A program made the position numbers and the translations under genes. This document shows positions 44,424-52,510 of a stretch of 64,000 bases of DNA, piece by piece. This DNA comes from Rhizomicrobium sp. Lineage in GTDB: Bacteria > Pseudomonadota > Alphaproteobacteria > Micropepsales > Micropepsaceae. The stretch lies in the NCBI GenBank assembly GCA_037200385.1, contig JBBCGL010000001.1, forward strand, positions 4,789,418 through 4,853,417, in the 5' to 3' direction. The notes under the pieces were generated by a model. The model was given only the letters and a program-made list of their open reading frames with translations, was not told the origin of the DNA and made no database searches. Position 1 is the first letter of the stretch. Every line of letters starts with the position of its first letter.

Positions 44424-46571
44424 GGCATCGGCAAGCTGGCCGGAGTGGCGTCCTTCGTTCGTTCCTGTCCTGGCGCCCAACCGCCGAAGCTCGCCGTCGC
44501 GCAATTCATAAACGACATGCGCGCGGCGCACGAGTTCGGGGCGGTGCGCGATGACCACGCGCGTAATGCTCAGGGACTCGATGAAGTCCGCGATCTTGGT
44601 TTCATTCTCGGAGTCCAAATTCGCCGTTCCCTCGTCCAGAACGAGCAGATCCGGGTTTCGATAGAGCGCCCGGGCGAGAAGGACTCTCTGCTTCTGGCCG
44701 ACCGACAATATGTTGCCGACGTCGCCCACGACGCTGTCGTATTTCATCGGCATTTCCACGATTTCGTCGTGAATGTTGGCGTACCGCGCGCATTGCTGCA
44801 CCCTGTCCTGGTCGGTCGTCGGATCGAAGAAGCTGATGTTCTCCGCCAGCGAGCCGGAGAACAGCTTCGCTTCCTGCGCGACGATTCCGACGCGGCTGCG
44901 ATATCTGTCGAGGCCGAACCCGAGGATCGGCTCGCCGTTGATCAACACGTCGCCGGCCTTGGGCTGGTGCAGGCCGAGGAGAACTTTGGCCAACGTGCTC
45001 TTGCCCGCTCCGGATGGCCCCACGATCGCCACGAACTCGCCCGCCGCTATCTCGAGATTGATGTTGCGCAACACGTCCTTGTCGGTATTGGAATAGGCGA
45101 ACGTCATGTCCCTGATTTCGATGGAACCGATCGGCACAGGCGCGGCACGGACCGAATGCAGCTGCTCCGGCGCCGTCAGAGCTATGTCGGCGATGCGATC
45201 GACGTGAAGCGACAGCGTTCCAAGCTGCGAAACCCGGTCGACGATCTCGAACGACCGGTCGCGGAAGTATTGGTGATAGAGCAGGAACGAGAACACCATG
45301 CCCAGCGTCATCGTCTGGTGCATGGCGGCCAGCGCGCAGAGGAAGATGATGGCGATGTTTTCGCTCGCCACGAGCGCCTTGCTCAGCGATCGGATTGCGA
45401 TTTTCGCCGACTCGAGCCGATGGGTGGCGTTCATCAGTTTCGCATTGTCGTTTTGCCAGACGGCCCTGCGCATATCCTGGGCCGAGAACAGTTTGATCGC
45501 GTCGATGTTCACGATGCTTTCCAGGAATTGCGTCGTTTCGCGCGATTCCGCGACGACCACCTCCTCGGAGAGACCTTTGAGCGTCTGGAAGCTCAGCGCC
45601 CGCACCGCGGCATAGAACGCCACGGCACCGAGTGCGATCGCCGCGAACCATATGTTGTAGGCGACCAGGACCGCGAGCGCGATGGCGATGACGAACATGT
45701 CGACTGCCGACGACATGAGATCGTCTGTCACCGTCTGGCGGATCTGAAACGTGGAACTGACGCGGGAGATGATCTGGCCCGCGTCCCGCTCGTGGAAATA
45801 CGACACCGGCAGCTTGAGCAGATGGGTGACCAGATTCAAGCCCATCTGGCTGTTGAGTCTCTGTCCCAGTTCGAGGAGGTAATGCGACCGCAGCGTTTCC
45901 ACCAGCACCGAGCCGAGGCCGATCGCCGCGAAACAACAGACCGTAAGCCAGAGCAGCGAGAAGTCGCGCCAGGGCACGATGGTGTCGACGATGATCTGCA
46001 TGATCAATGGGGTGAGGAGAAGACAGGCCTGCAGGAGGATCGACAGCGCGAGCGTGGTGGTCATGGCCGACGCCAAGCCCCGGGAACGCTGCCACATGTC
46101 GAACAAGCCGAAGCGGGCGGTCTTCTTCCTGGTGGCGAAGACGGCGGTGGGGATGAACTCGATCCCGACTCCGGTGAATTTTTCCGAGATGTCGCGCCTG
46201 GTCATCCAGCGCGCGCCGCTGGCGGGATCCAGTATATAGCCGCCCCGCCGTCCGACCCGGGAAATCACGACAAAGTGGTTCAGCTCCCAATGCAGCATGG
46301 CCGGCAGCCGCAAATGCTCCAGCGACTCGGGCTCCAGTCGGACTGCGCGGGCGCCGAAATTCAGCCGGGACGCCATGGTGATGAGTTGGCGCAGATTCAT
46401 GCCCCTTCGCGAAACCGCGAAGTCGAGACGCAGTTCATGGAGATCCACCGGCGCGCCATGATGCGCCAAGATCATGGCAAGGCAGGCAAGGCCGCACTCC
46501 GACGCCGTGCTTTGCCGTATCAAAGGCGTCCGCTTTGGGCGCCACGCGCCGATCCATTTGGCGTCAATCAT
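44418..46571 (-). CDS. Peptidase-containing ABC transporter (C39 protease, PCAT type)
   Basis: 717 residues. An N-terminal C39 protease domain has the catalytic Cys in SECGLACLAMI (Cys26), His in ELNHFVVI and Asp in ILDPASG; it cuts leader peptides after double-Gly-like sites. Then six membrane helices (about 165-440) and a nucleotide-binding domain with GPSGAGKST, LSVGQKQRV (signature G changed to V) and VLDEGTANLD. It would cleave and export the peptide made from 47286. The start at 46571 overlaps the preceding HlyD-like gene by 8 bases. Confidence 0.92.
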   Translation of the reverse strand: MIDAKWIGAWRPKRTPLIRQSTASECGLACLAMILAHHGAPVDLHELRLDFAVSRRGMNLRQLITMASRLNFGARAVRLEPESLEHLRLPAMLHWELNHFVVISRVGRRGGYILDPASGARWMTRRDISEKFTGVGIEFIPTAVFATRKKTARFGLFDMWQRSRGLASAMTTTLALSILLQACLLLTPLIMQIIVDTIVPWRDFSLLWLTVCCFAAIGLGSVLVETLRSHYLLELGQRLNSQMGLNLVTHLLKLPVSYFHERDAGQIISRVSSTFQIRQTVTDDLMSSAVDMFVIAIALAVLVAYNIWFAAIALGAVAFYAAVRALSFQTLKGLSEEVVVAESRETTQFLESIVNIDAIKLFSAQDMRRAVWQNDNAKLMNATHRLESAKIAIRSLSKALVASENIAIIFLCALAAMHQTMTLGMVFSFLLYHQYFRDRSFEIVDRVSQLGTLSLHVDRIADIALTAPEQLHSVRAAPVPIGSIEIRDMTFAYSNTDKDVLRNINLEIAAGEFVAIVGPSGAGKSTLAKVLLGLHQPKAGDVLINGEPILGFGLDRYRSRVGIVAQEAKLFSGSLAENISFFDPTTDQDRVQQCARYANIHDEIVEMPMKYDSVVGDVGNILSVGQKQRVLLARALYRNPDLLVLDEGTANLDSENETKIADFIESLSITRVVIAHRPELVRRAHVVYELRDGELRRLGARTGTNEGRHSGQLADAS

Positions 46572-47115
46572 CTGCGCGCCGCTGCAGCGAACTGACGAGC
46601 AGATGCGCGAAGGAGAGCCGTCCGATGTCGAGGGCGAAACGTTGCGGTTGACACGCCCGAATGCGCTGCACAATGGAGGGGTCGTCGGCCGCCATGTCCA
46701 GTGCGAGCGCCGTGGAGGTTTGCGGCGCCCGAGGCAGCGTACGATAGCCCACAATCGTCAGCGTGTGCGGGCCGGGACATCGTCCGCCCCAAGCTTCGAT
46801 GGCAAACCGCCGTCCCCGATCGATCTGTTGCCGCAACTTTTGCGGAGCCGCGGCGACGACGACGGTCAGAACGGCGGTTCCCGAAAGAGTCCGGATCGTC
46901 GCGGGCCCGGTGGTATGGAGCTCTATTCGCCTCTCCCAACCGACGGCCGTGGACGCCGTGATCGCGGCGACGGCCAACACAGCGACCGTCAGGAGCAAAA
47001 GTCGCTGCCATGGCGGGTGAACGATGATCACCTCGCCGGCCAGGCGCCTCTGTCGCCGCTCCACGGCCTGTTCCCGGAAAAGGCTGTAGGGTCGCTTTTG
47101 CGGAGATCCACTCAA
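46564..47115 (-). CDS. Short HlyD-like protein, partner of the C39 transporter
   Basis: 183 residues from an apparent TTG start at 47115 (no ATG in frame). The N-terminus LFREQAVERRQRRLAGEVIIV followed by one membrane helix (LLLLTVAVLAVAAITAST) is typical of HlyD-family adaptors that pair with peptidase ABC transporters. The rest is only about 120 residues, without a recognisable coiled-coil hairpin or lipoyl halves, so it is a truncated or minimal adaptor compared with the usual 380-430 residues. It may anchor or gate the exporter, or be decaying. Coupled to the transporter gene. Confidence 0.65.
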   Translation of the reverse strand: MSGSPQKRPYSLFREQAVERRQRRLAGEVIIVHPPWQRLLLLTVAVLAVAAITASTAVGWERRIELHTTGPATIRTLSGTAVLTVVVAAAPQKLRQQIDRGRRFAIEAWGGRCPGPHTLTIVGYRTLPRAPQTSTALALDMAADDPSIVQRIRACQPQRFALDIGRLSFAHLLVSSLQRRADD

Positions 47116-47285
47116 AGACAGAGGCCCTTTTCGGAGCCGTCACGAAAGACGAACTAAAATATGCAGGCAATAATGATTTAAGGCTATGATATTCGTTCTA
47201 GTATGAATGTGGCTGTATCTTGGTCGTATTGATCTGTTCCGTTCGGCGTGTCGAAATCCTGCCTCCACGAAGAAGGAAGAGTCAG
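47116..47285. promoter_or_regulatory. Divergent promoter region of the RiPP locus
   Basis: 170 AT-rich bases between the export operon and the precursor gene. A possible + strand promoter is TTTAAG (47177-47182) and TAGTAT (47199-47204) with a 16-base spacer. No LuxR-box dyad is evident. GAAGGAAGAG just before 47286 is a strong ribosome site for the precursor. Confidence 0.45.
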
Positions 47286-47423
47286 ATGACGAATATGCCA
47301 ACTCCAGAGAAAGTGGAAAAGGTCGACGAAAAGAAAGTCGACGTGATCGCGGAACTGATCGATGCCGATCTCGACGAGGTCGCTGCGGGTCATCAGTCGC
47401 ATCATCATTCGCTTCCGCAGTAG
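47286..47423 (+). CDS. RiPP precursor peptide with double-Gly-like leader and His-rich core
   Basis: 45 residues. A charged N-terminal part (EKVEKVDEKKVDV) is followed by IAELIDADLDEVAAG, which has the form of a double-glycine leader end (ELxDxxLDxVAxG) cut by C39 peptidases. Cutting after Gly35 would release HQSHHHSLPQ, ten residues with four His. The ribosome site is strong. The gene is immediately upstream of a radical SAM maturase and two predicted hydroxylases, and divergent from a C39 exporter. The exact core and modifications are inference, but the context is that of a RiPP precursor. I do not recognise the family. Confidence 0.78.
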   Translation: MTNMPTPEKVEKVDEKKVDVIAELIDADLDEVAAGHQSHHHSLPQ

Positions 47424-47435
47424 TCGGAGGTCTCC

Positions 47436-47463
47436 GGCTGACCGGCCTCACGGCCGGTCAGCC
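47436..47463 (+). terminator. Hairpin between precursor and maturase genes
   Basis: A perfect 12-base-pair stem (GGCTGACCGGCC / GGCCGGTCAGCC) with a 4-base loop TCAC. There is no T-run after it, so it is more likely a leaky terminator or an mRNA-stabilising stem that gives more precursor than enzyme message. Confidence 0.75.
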
Positions 47464-47480
47464 CTTGCGGCGAGCGCGAC

Positions 47481-48695
47481 ATGGATCAATATATCCGCGA
47501 GAACCTCGGCGTCATTCTGAAAGTCTCCGAGCGCTGCAATCTCGTCTGCGACTATTGTTATTTCTTCTTTCACGGCGACGAGACGCATCGAGATCACCCG
47601 CCGATCATACGTCCGGCGCTGGTCGACGACCTTTGCGCCTTCATCCGGTCCGCCGCAAGCGAGCATGGCGTGCGCACGGTGCGCATCGGGCTGCACGGCG
47701 GGGAGCCGTTGCTGCTCAAGAAAGCGCGCTTCCGCGAGGTGTGTTCGAAGCTGAAGGGCCTCGAAGACGAGGGGTTGCGGATCGAGCTGGTCGTGCAGAC
47801 GAATGGGACGCTCATCGACGCGGACTGGATCGATATTTTCGCGCAATTCGACATCCATCTCGGCGTCAGCTTCGATGGGCCGCAAGCCGAGAACGATCGG
47901 CATCGTTTCAAGAAAAACGGCAAGGGCTCCTACGCCGACGCGCGACGGGGCTGGGAACTGCTGCAGGCGGCGCATGCCGATCGCCGCATCGCCCTGCCGG
48001 GCCTTCTGTGCGTGATCGATCCGGAGCAGGATGGTCGCGCGGTCTATCGGCATTTTGTCGATGAGCTGAAGTCGCGCAGCATGGGATTCATATTCCCCGA
48101 CTACACCTGGGATACGGTGCCGGCCGGCAACCATGTCGAAAAGCTCGAACGCTACCTCGCTGCGGTCTTCGAGGAATGGACGCGGGACGGCGACTTCAAG
48201 ATTCGCGTCCGCCACATCCGATCCATGCTGGGTGCGCTTCTCCTCGACAGCGCCGCTTCGTTTCAGCACAGGTTCGCTGACGACGTCCGCAACTTGATCA
48301 CGGTCTCGTCCAACGGCGCCTTGGGTCCCGAAGATGTCATACGCACGATTTCGCCGCGATTCCGCGAGGCGGGATACCGGCTGCCTCAGCATTCGCTGAC
48401 GGACCTGACGTCCGGACCGATTTGGACGGAACTCGAAAAAGCGCGGACGGATCCGGCGGAGAAATGCCGCCAGTGCGAATGGTGGGGCATGTGTGGCGGC
48501 GGGCGCCCGTGGAACAGGTTCAGCGAGGCCAACGGCTTCCGCAACCCCTCCGTCTACTGTTCCGCCCTCAGGCGTCTCTATTCGGACGCCGCCGAATATC
48601 TGGTCGCGAACGGACTGCCGAGGAGCGAGATGCTCCGCAGACGCGACCAAGGCAGATTTGTCGACCAGGAAAAGACGGGAGCCGACGCATGTTGA
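47481..48695 (+). CDS. Radical SAM/SPASM peptide maturase (FxsB-like)
   Basis: 404 residues. The radical SAM cluster motif CNLVCDYCYFF gives Cys19, Cys23 and Cys26; HGGEPLLL near residue 75 is the SAM-binding GGE motif. The C-terminal SPASM region has CRQCEWWGMCGGG and a later VYCSAL cysteine for an auxiliary cluster. The overall look (ILKVSERCNLVCDYCY, LHGGEPLL) is that of cyclophane-forming FxsB/XyeB/GrrM-type maturases. The likely substrate is the His-rich peptide encoded 58 bases upstream. Its stop overlaps the HExxH gene by 7 bases. Confidence 0.88.
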   Translation: MDQYIRENLGVILKVSERCNLVCDYCYFFFHGDETHRDHPPIIRPALVDDLCAFIRSAASEHGVRTVRIGLHGGEPLLLKKARFREVCSKLKGLEDEGLRIELVVQTNGTLIDADWIDIFAQFDIHLGVSFDGPQAENDRHRFKKNGKGSYADARRGWELLQAAHADRRIALPGLLCVIDPEQDGRAVYRHFVDELKSRSMGFIFPDYTWDTVPAGNHVEKLERYLAAVFEEWTRDGDFKIRVRHIRSMLGALLLDSAASFQHRFADDVRNLITVSSNGALGPEDVIRTISPRFREAGYRLPQHSLTDLTSGPIWTELEKARTDPAEKCRQCEWWGMCGGGRPWNRFSEANGFRNPSVYCSALRRLYSDAAEYLVANGLPRSEMLRRRDQGRFVDQEKTGADAC

Positions 48696-49924
48696 ACAGG
48701 GCCGCGGGTACGGAAGAGTTCGGAATGTCGTTCTCTTGCCCCTCTCTGCTGGGAACGCAAGATTGCACCGTGATGCGCCAGGCGCTGTTGCGCACGATTT
48801 TCGGCAGGGTCCGCAAGGCGCGAAACGCGCGCTGGCCGAATCACGACGCGTTTCTTTCATCGGTGCTGGAGCCGCTGCTGGCTCGGCTTGAAGATGCCGA
48901 TGTCTGGATGCCGGAACTCGGATTTGTCCTGCATCTGCACCGCGAGGGAAAGATCGAGGCGGCGAGCGCGCAGCTTGCGCTGGCCTTGTCCGCGGCGCAG
49001 ATCGACGACGTCACATGGTCTTACGAGATCGGCGAGGATGCCGAGATGCTGTTCGGTGGGACGTTGTTCGTCGGCGGCGGTTCCATGCGCGCGCGGATTT
49101 CGCGCGACGTCGCGGAGATCGACCTGTTCGGCGGCAGCGCACCGCTCTCGCTCCGTTTCGTCAGGACGGGTGCGTTGTGGCAGCGGATGGGCACGGAGTC
49201 GCCGCGGATATGCGATCCCTATTTGCTCGCATCGGATGAGATCGGCATCTATGTGAACGGCTTCAAGACGGGCGAGGAGATGACATCGCAGGTGCCGCTG
49301 CTCAGCCACGGGCGCGCCGTGGGACCGGCCGGCATCGCGCGGCACGCCGAAATTCTCTCCAGCGCCCTGGCGACGATCGAACAGATGGGTCCGGACTATG
49401 TTCGCTGGGTCGGCCACGCCATAAAGATGGTGCAAATGCTCGATTGCTGGCGCGAAGAAGGCGACCCGGTCTATACGTCGAGCAGCTGGCCCAGCCGCCC
49501 CGGCATGGTTTCAATGGGGTTTTCGGTGGCGCCAACGCTCTTTGAGCACAAATTCCGCGTCGCCGATTCGTTCATCCACGAGGCGTCCCACCAGTATCTG
49601 AACCTGCTGAGCTTGGCGTTCCCGTTGGCCAACGGCAACGACAGTTCACTCTACTATTCGGTTCTCGCGCGAAGAGAGCGGCCGATCGATCGCGTTCTTC
49701 TGGCGTTCCACGCGGCGGCAAACATGGCGTTGTTCTATGCCGAAGCGTTCCGGCGGGGCCGCTACGAGTGCAGGCACAACTTCAAATGGGCGATGGACTG
49801 TTCGAAGTCCCTTCGCGAGCCGCTCGACCATACCACGGGGCTGACCGACGTGGGCTTGGGCATTTTCAGGCCCCTGGCGAGCGCTCTGGACGAGATCGAC
49901 ACAAGCATGCTCGCGCATGCCTAG
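48689..49924 (+). CDS. HExxH-motif protein, putative 2OG-dependent peptide beta-hydroxylase
   Basis: 411 residues. The motif HEASH (about 295-299, in DSFIHEASHQYLNLL) is the metal-binding HExxH found in a RiPP-associated family described as alpha-ketoglutarate HExxH-type peptide beta-hydroxylases. Around it are the family-typical upstream stretch YTSSSWPSRPGMVSMGF, a later SVLARRERPIDRVLLAFHAA and the C-terminal AFRRGRYECRHN region. It would add a hydroxyl group to a side-chain beta carbon in the core peptide, with His or Ser the obvious candidates here; this is inference. ATG 48689 is coupled to the radical SAM gene; ATG 48725 is possible. Confidence 0.78.
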   Translation: MLNRAAGTEEFGMSFSCPSLLGTQDCTVMRQALLRTIFGRVRKARNARWPNHDAFLSSVLEPLLARLEDADVWMPELGFVLHLHREGKIEAASAQLALALSAAQIDDVTWSYEIGEDAEMLFGGTLFVGGGSMRARISRDVAEIDLFGGSAPLSLRFVRTGALWQRMGTESPRICDPYLLASDEIGIYVNGFKTGEEMTSQVPLLSHGRAVGPAGIARHAEILSSALATIEQMGPDYVRWVGHAIKMVQMLDCWREEGDPVYTSSSWPSRPGMVSMGFSVAPTLFEHKFRVADSFIHEASHQYLNLLSLAFPLANGNDSSLYYSVLARRERPIDRVLLAFHAAANMALFYAEAFRRGRYECRHNFKWAMDCSKSLREPLDHTTGLTDVGLGIFRPLASALDEIDTSMLAHA

Positions 49925-49971
49925 CGGACGCTGCTCGAGCATTGCCGCGAAGCCGTCGCCGGCGTGTGCGA

Positions 49972-50643
49972 ATGCTTGATCTGGCGGCTCGTACCGAAGC
50001 CGAGCTGAACCTGCTCTGCGATGCGTTTCGCCGGCGGGGCCGGGTCATCATTCGCGATTTTCTGGAACCTGCGGCCGCCGAATTGCTGGTCGGCTGGCTT
50101 GTGCGCCAGCCGCGCTGGACGACCGTCGGATGCCCGGCGGCCTTGGTGCCGCCGGAGGGCGTTGATCGCCAATGTCAGGCGCCGCCCCGACTGAGCTTCC
50201 ATTATGATAGTATATTGCTGTTCGACGAAGGCCCGTCCCGCCGCGACGATTGCGGCCTTGTGGATTTCCTGACCTCCGGCGAGTTCGTCGACCTCATTTC
50301 GCGCGTGACCGGGCGCACCGATCTCTCCGGTGCCGACGGCCACGCGACGCGATTTGGCGCGGGACACCACCTCAATCTGCATATGGATGGAACGAAGCCG
50401 GGGGAGCCGCGCGGTGTTCGCAGGGTTGCGTTCGTGCTGGGAATGACGCGGGCCTGGAATCCGGACTGGGGCGGCTTCACGCTCTTTCCGCAGTCCGATG
50501 AGCCGTTCGCTGCCGGCGCATTTCCAAGCTACAACCAGCTGCTTCTGTTCGCAGTGCCCACGCCGCACCTGGTCACGCGAATTGCTCCCGATTGTCCCCG
50601 CTACCGCTACGCGATTTCGGGCTGGGCGCGAAGCAGCGCCTGA
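49972..50643 (+). CDS. 2OG-Fe(II) oxygenase, prolyl-hydroxylase-like
   Basis: 223 residues, a jelly-roll dioxygenase. The Fe-binding H-x-D is HMD in HHLNLHMDGTK (about residue 137), the distal His in PTPHLVTRI and the 2-oxoglutarate Arg in RYRYAISGW. DWGGFTLFP between them is characteristic of the prolyl-4-hydroxylase-like group that also includes RiPP hydroxylases. It ends the + strand run precursor, rSAM, HExxH, 2OG oxygenase. The core contains one Pro (LPQ) and could be its target; His or Leu hydroxylation is equally possible. The start follows the HExxH stop by 47 bases and has no clear ribosome site. Confidence 0.8.
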   Translation: MLDLAARTEAELNLLCDAFRRRGRVIIRDFLEPAAAELLVGWLVRQPRWTTVGCPAALVPPEGVDRQCQAPPRLSFHYDSILLFDEGPSRRDDCGLVDFLTSGEFVDLISRVTGRTDLSGADGHATRFGAGHHLNLHMDGTKPGEPRGVRRVAFVLGMTRAWNPDWGGFTLFPQSDEPFAAGAFPSYNQLLLFAVPTPHLVTRIAPDCPRYRYAISGWARSSA

Positions 50644-50808
50644 CTGGCATCGCAATCGCGCTTCCGGCACCGACCGGTATCGCCGTCTTTGATCGCTCGC
50701 GGCCAGCAAGATCCGCAGGCGCCTTCGGTCCCACCTTGACTTATCGGCGTCATGGATGCCTGTCGATGCTCTGACAACGCGGCGCCGAGGCCGGGAAGAG
50801 CCGCAATA
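50644..50808. other. Gap with no gene seen
   Basis: 165 bases at the end of the RiPP operon, between it and a convergent TetR gene. No strong terminator hairpin or motif was seen. Confidence 0.4.
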
Positions 50809-51420
50809 TCATCGCTTCGCGCGCGCGTGGGCAAGCTGTTTCAGCAGGGATATCACGTCGTCCTCGTGGCCCATCGGCTTTGAGCCAGGCGCAACCGAGC
50901 GGCCAAGCGCCATCCCGATCATCGCTTCGAGGACCAGGCGATAGAACGCGACATCCTCCGCGCCGCGTCCCACCTTGGCCGCCAAAGCGGCATTGAATTG
51001 TGGCGTGGCGGCGCGGCGGAAGCGCTCGATGACCGGATCGAGTTCCTTGCGGAGCGATGGATCGTTGCGCGCAGCTAGCCACACCTCGATGACGATCTTG
51101 AAATCGGGATGGCCGAAACCTGCCCAGGCCGTCTCGATATAGGCCACTGTTGCATGGCGCGGATCGCTATGCTCCGCGGCCTCGCGCGAGCGCTTGCCGA
51201 TGTCGGTGCAGACCTCCTCCAGCGTCGCCGCGAAGAGCGCGGATAGCCCGGAGAACTGATGGAACAGCGCCCCGCGCGTGACACCGGCGCGGGCGCATAC
51301 TTCAACCGCCGTGGTTCGGCCGTAGCCGCATTCCATGAGCGACGCCTTGGTCGCTGCGATCAGGCGCGCCCGCATGGCGGTGCTCCGCTCGACCTGAGTG
51401 TGCTTTTCTTTTGCGGACAT
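50809..51420 (-). CDS. TetR-family repressor
   Basis: 203 residues. The N-terminal helix-turn-helix (LIAATKASLMECGYG, TTAVEVCARAGVTRGALFHQF) is typical. It is divergent from a desaturase/FAD oxidoreductase operon, and a 24-base inverted repeat lies between them over a -10-like TATGAT. The natural signal is probably a fatty acid or similar ligand, as with many TetR repressors beside desaturases. Confidence 0.9.
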   Translation of the reverse strand: MSAKEKHTQVERSTAMRARLIAATKASLMECGYGRTTAVEVCARAGVTRGALFHQFSGLSALFAATLEEVCTDIGKRSREAAEHSDPRHATVAYIETAWAGFGHPDFKIVIEVWLAARNDPSLRKELDPVIERFRRAATPQFNAALAAKVGRGAEDVAFYRLVLEAMIGMALGRSVAPGSKPMGHEDDVISLLKQLAHARAKR

Positions 51421-51455
51421 TCAGTTGCGGACCTCCGGCGGCTTGGCTATTATGA

Positions 51456-51479
51456 TACATACGTACATGAATGTATGTA
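51456..51479. promoter_or_regulatory. Operator for the TetR repressor
   Basis: TACATAC-N10-GTATGTA, a perfect 7+7 inverted repeat in the 82-base gap between the TetR gene and the desaturase gene. A -10-like TATGAT at 51451-51456 abuts it, so bound repressor would block both promoters. Confidence 0.75.
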
Positions 51480-51502
51480 AATCACAAGCAGAGTTTGCCC
51501 AC

Positions 51503-52510
51503 ATGGATGCGGTTGTCGAAGGCAGATTGGAGAGCGCGGGGCGGGTCGGCATGGCCGTGCTTGACGCGAAGGCGGCACGAGCGGCCTGCGGGATTTCGCA
51601 TGCGCAGGAAAAGCAGATTGCGCGCGATCTTGCGCCCGCAATCGCATGGCCCACCTTGGCGCTGGCTGTCGCGCTGCCGTCGACGTTTCTGGCTGTCGTC
51701 TGGCTGGGCCTGACCGATGTGTTGCCCCTATGGATCTGCACGCCGATCCTGGCGCTGGTGTCCTACGCCCACTACACGCTGGTGCACGAATCCATCCACG
51801 GCAATGTGGTGAGCAGCCCGCGCAGCCTCGCCTGGATCAACATGGTGGTGGGTTGGATCGGTTCGTTGGGCATGGGCGCCGGCTGGCCCGCGCTTCAGCG
51901 CACGCACATCCTGCATCATTCCTTCACCAACACCGAGCGCGATCCCGACATCGCGGTGAAGGGCTCTTTTGCACAGTTGCTGGCAAAGTGGGCCGTCATG
52001 GTGGCCATGTCGCTATGGCCAATGTTCTTCCTGCGCTTCATCGGCACGGAGCGCTACAAGCGGATCGGCAGTATCCTCAGCTCTGCCGAGATCGCACAGG
52101 TGTCCGCCGTTACGCTGTTTACGATCGCGCTCCTGTTCGCCGCGGTCGCCACCGGCCATTTCGTCGACTGGCTGTGCTTGTGGTTCCTGCCGACACGGCT
52201 GGGCATCCTGATCCTCAATATCTTCTTCCAGTGGTTGCCGCATCATCCATTCGACCGGACGGAGCGCTATCACAACACGCGCATCAGCCTGTGGTTCGGC
52301 GGCACCTTCATGCTGCTCCAGCAGAACCTGCATCTGATGCATCACCTGTGGCCGAGCGTGCCGTTCTACAACTACGCGCGGCTCTATCGCGCGCTGAAGC
52401 CGGTGCTGCTCGCGGAAGGTTCGCGGATCGAAGGACTGATGGTAGGCGCGCACGCGCAGGCCGTCGCGGATTGGTCGCTGATGGATTTCCACAAGGAGTT
52501 GGGGCAATGA
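51503..52510 (+). CDS. Membrane fatty acid desaturase/hydroxylase
   Basis: 335 residues with four to five membrane helices. The three histidine boxes for a di-iron site are present: HESIHG, THILHHSFTN and HLMHHLWP. Members include acyl-lipid desaturases and carotene hydroxylases, which act in the inner membrane with electron input from ferredoxin. Start ATG 51503 is chosen because earlier ATGs lie inside the operator. The stop overlaps the next gene (ATGA), so it works with the FAD oxidoreductase. Confidence 0.85.
   Translation: MDAVVEGRLESAGRVGMAVLDAKAARAACGISHAQEKQIARDLAPAIAWPTLALAVALPSTFLAVVWLGLTDVLPLWICTPILALVSYAHYTLVHESIHGNVVSSPRSLAWINMVVGWIGSLGMGAGWPALQRTHILHHSFTNTERDPDIAVKGSFAQLLAKWAVMVAMSLWPMFFLRFIGTERYKRIGSILSSAEIAQVSAVTLFTIALLFAAVATGHFVDWLCLWFLPTRLGILILNIFFQWLPHHPFDRTERYHNTRISLWFGGTFMLLQQNLHLMHHLWPSVPFYNYARLYRALKPVLLAEGSRIEGLMVGAHAQAVADWSLMDFHKELGQ

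Noticed and set aside
47116-47423. CRISPR or short-repeat array near the His-rich peptide
   Set aside because: No repeats with regular spacers anywhere in the window; CATCAT runs are His codons.
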